Shown piece after piece: positions 62,163 to 62,556 of a stretch of DNA of 62,556 nt. The stretch comes from an uncultured Phocaeicola sp. GTDB taxonomy: Bacteria > Bacteroidota > Bacteroidia > Bacteroidales > Bacteroidaceae. The stretch spans positions 1 to 62,556 of the forward strand of contig CALUJE010000018.1 of assembly GCA_944320885.1 (NCBI GenBank). The letters are read 5' to 3'. Position 1 is the stretch's first letter, and each line of letters opens with the position of its first letter. Below the pieces are notes generated by a model. It was given only the letters and a program-made list of their open reading frames with translations. It did no database searches and was not told the origin of the DNA. The translations under genes and the position numbers were made by a program.

Positions 62163-62556
62163 AATAACTGCAAAATTAAGCAATAATGCTGAAGTTATCA
62201 TAAATCAAAGGCAAAAAAGCTGTAATAAAGCCAAAAAAGGGAACTTCTTCATCTCAAGGCATATAACATTTTTATAATTAACAATCAGTAAGAAAATACA
62301 GTTTTATAATATCAGGCACAACTTCCCCATGCCGGAAATGTACGAAATATATTTGCCGGGAATCAATCAATAACAGTATGACTTACAATATGATGTCCAC
62401 AAAAGGTTTACTTCTGTTCTGAATTTATCAAGACATGAATTAAGAATAAGCTTTCAAACAGAGAAAAAGATTCTTTTCACTAAGAGCCTGTTTAAATTTT
62501 AAAGTTTAATATAGAAAGAGTGTTTCTTCTTTCTTCGGAAATGATTATTTTTAAGT
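62163..62556. other. Gene-free end of the window
   Basis: This AT-rich stretch has no supported gene. It must contain the promoter for ruvX-def and onward; I see no convincing TAnnTTTG on the minus strand. GAGCCTGTTTAAATTTT at 62484-62500 could be the terminal repeat of an insertion sequence that continues past the edge; this is a weak call. Confidence 0.3.

Overview
This window looks like chromosomal DNA of a gut Bacteroidales bacterium, most likely Bacteroides or Phocaeicola. The support is: promoters of the TTTG / TAnnTTTG type (for example before both tRNA genes), almost no Shine-Dalgarno sequences, a sodium-pumping NADH:quinone reductase, a 2-oxoacid:ferredoxin oxidoreductase operon with a TPR gene in front, and Bacteroidetes families such as DUF4468, DUF5053 and DUF5683. 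The genus is an inference.

Layout. (1) 181-11119, plus strand: a ten-gene cluster built round a 1032-residue tubulin/FtsZ-superfamily protein, with a small membrane protein, a zinc-ribbon/TM/Big2/MORN-like protein, six consecutive exported proteins of unknown function (one NTF2-like, one SH3b) and a DUF805 membrane protein. It ends at a long hairpin and is followed by about 0.9 kb of decayed DNA. This is my main candidate for an undescribed system. (2) 12086-18381, minus: nqrABCDEF. NqrC carries three rubredoxin modules in front of its membrane anchor, which is unusual. (3) 18831-22933: two glycosyltransferases acting on lipid-linked sugars and a DUF4468 exported protein. (4) 23126-26259, plus: 2-oxoacid:ferredoxin oxidoreductase operon including a 57-residue membrane protein. 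(5) 26484-29393: yaaA, then tetR-fabG-rluA-type genes. (6) 29633-31739: initiator tRNA-fMet followed by a frameshifted tyrosine recombinase, a 59-residue coiled-coil protein behind operator-like repeats, and a DUF5053 protein; probably the remnant of an integrated element. (7) 31875-39176, minus: a phospholipase D/cardiolipin synthase-like gene and the parA-parB-DUF5683-mltD-rsh operon. (8) 39360-44532: surE-lpxB-nitrilase (plus) and two uroporphyrinogen-decarboxylase-family methyltransferase-like genes (minus). (9) 44766-48046, minus: rsfS-ftsH-cdsA. (10) 48237-52743: tRNA-Gln, a 189-bp MITE with perfect 21-bp ends, a DUF349 protein, mgtE and rsmA. (11) 52847-55294, plus: a flippase-like membrane protein and pepD. 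(12) 55706-62162, minus: ruvX-def-TPR protein-thrS-infC-rpmI-rplT, with a structured leader between thrS and infC.

Most of the window is core metabolism and information processing. The accessory material is the tubulin-like cluster, the tRNA-fMet element and the small repeats. All calls were made by reading the translated sequence, without database searches; families are named from motifs and overall resemblance.
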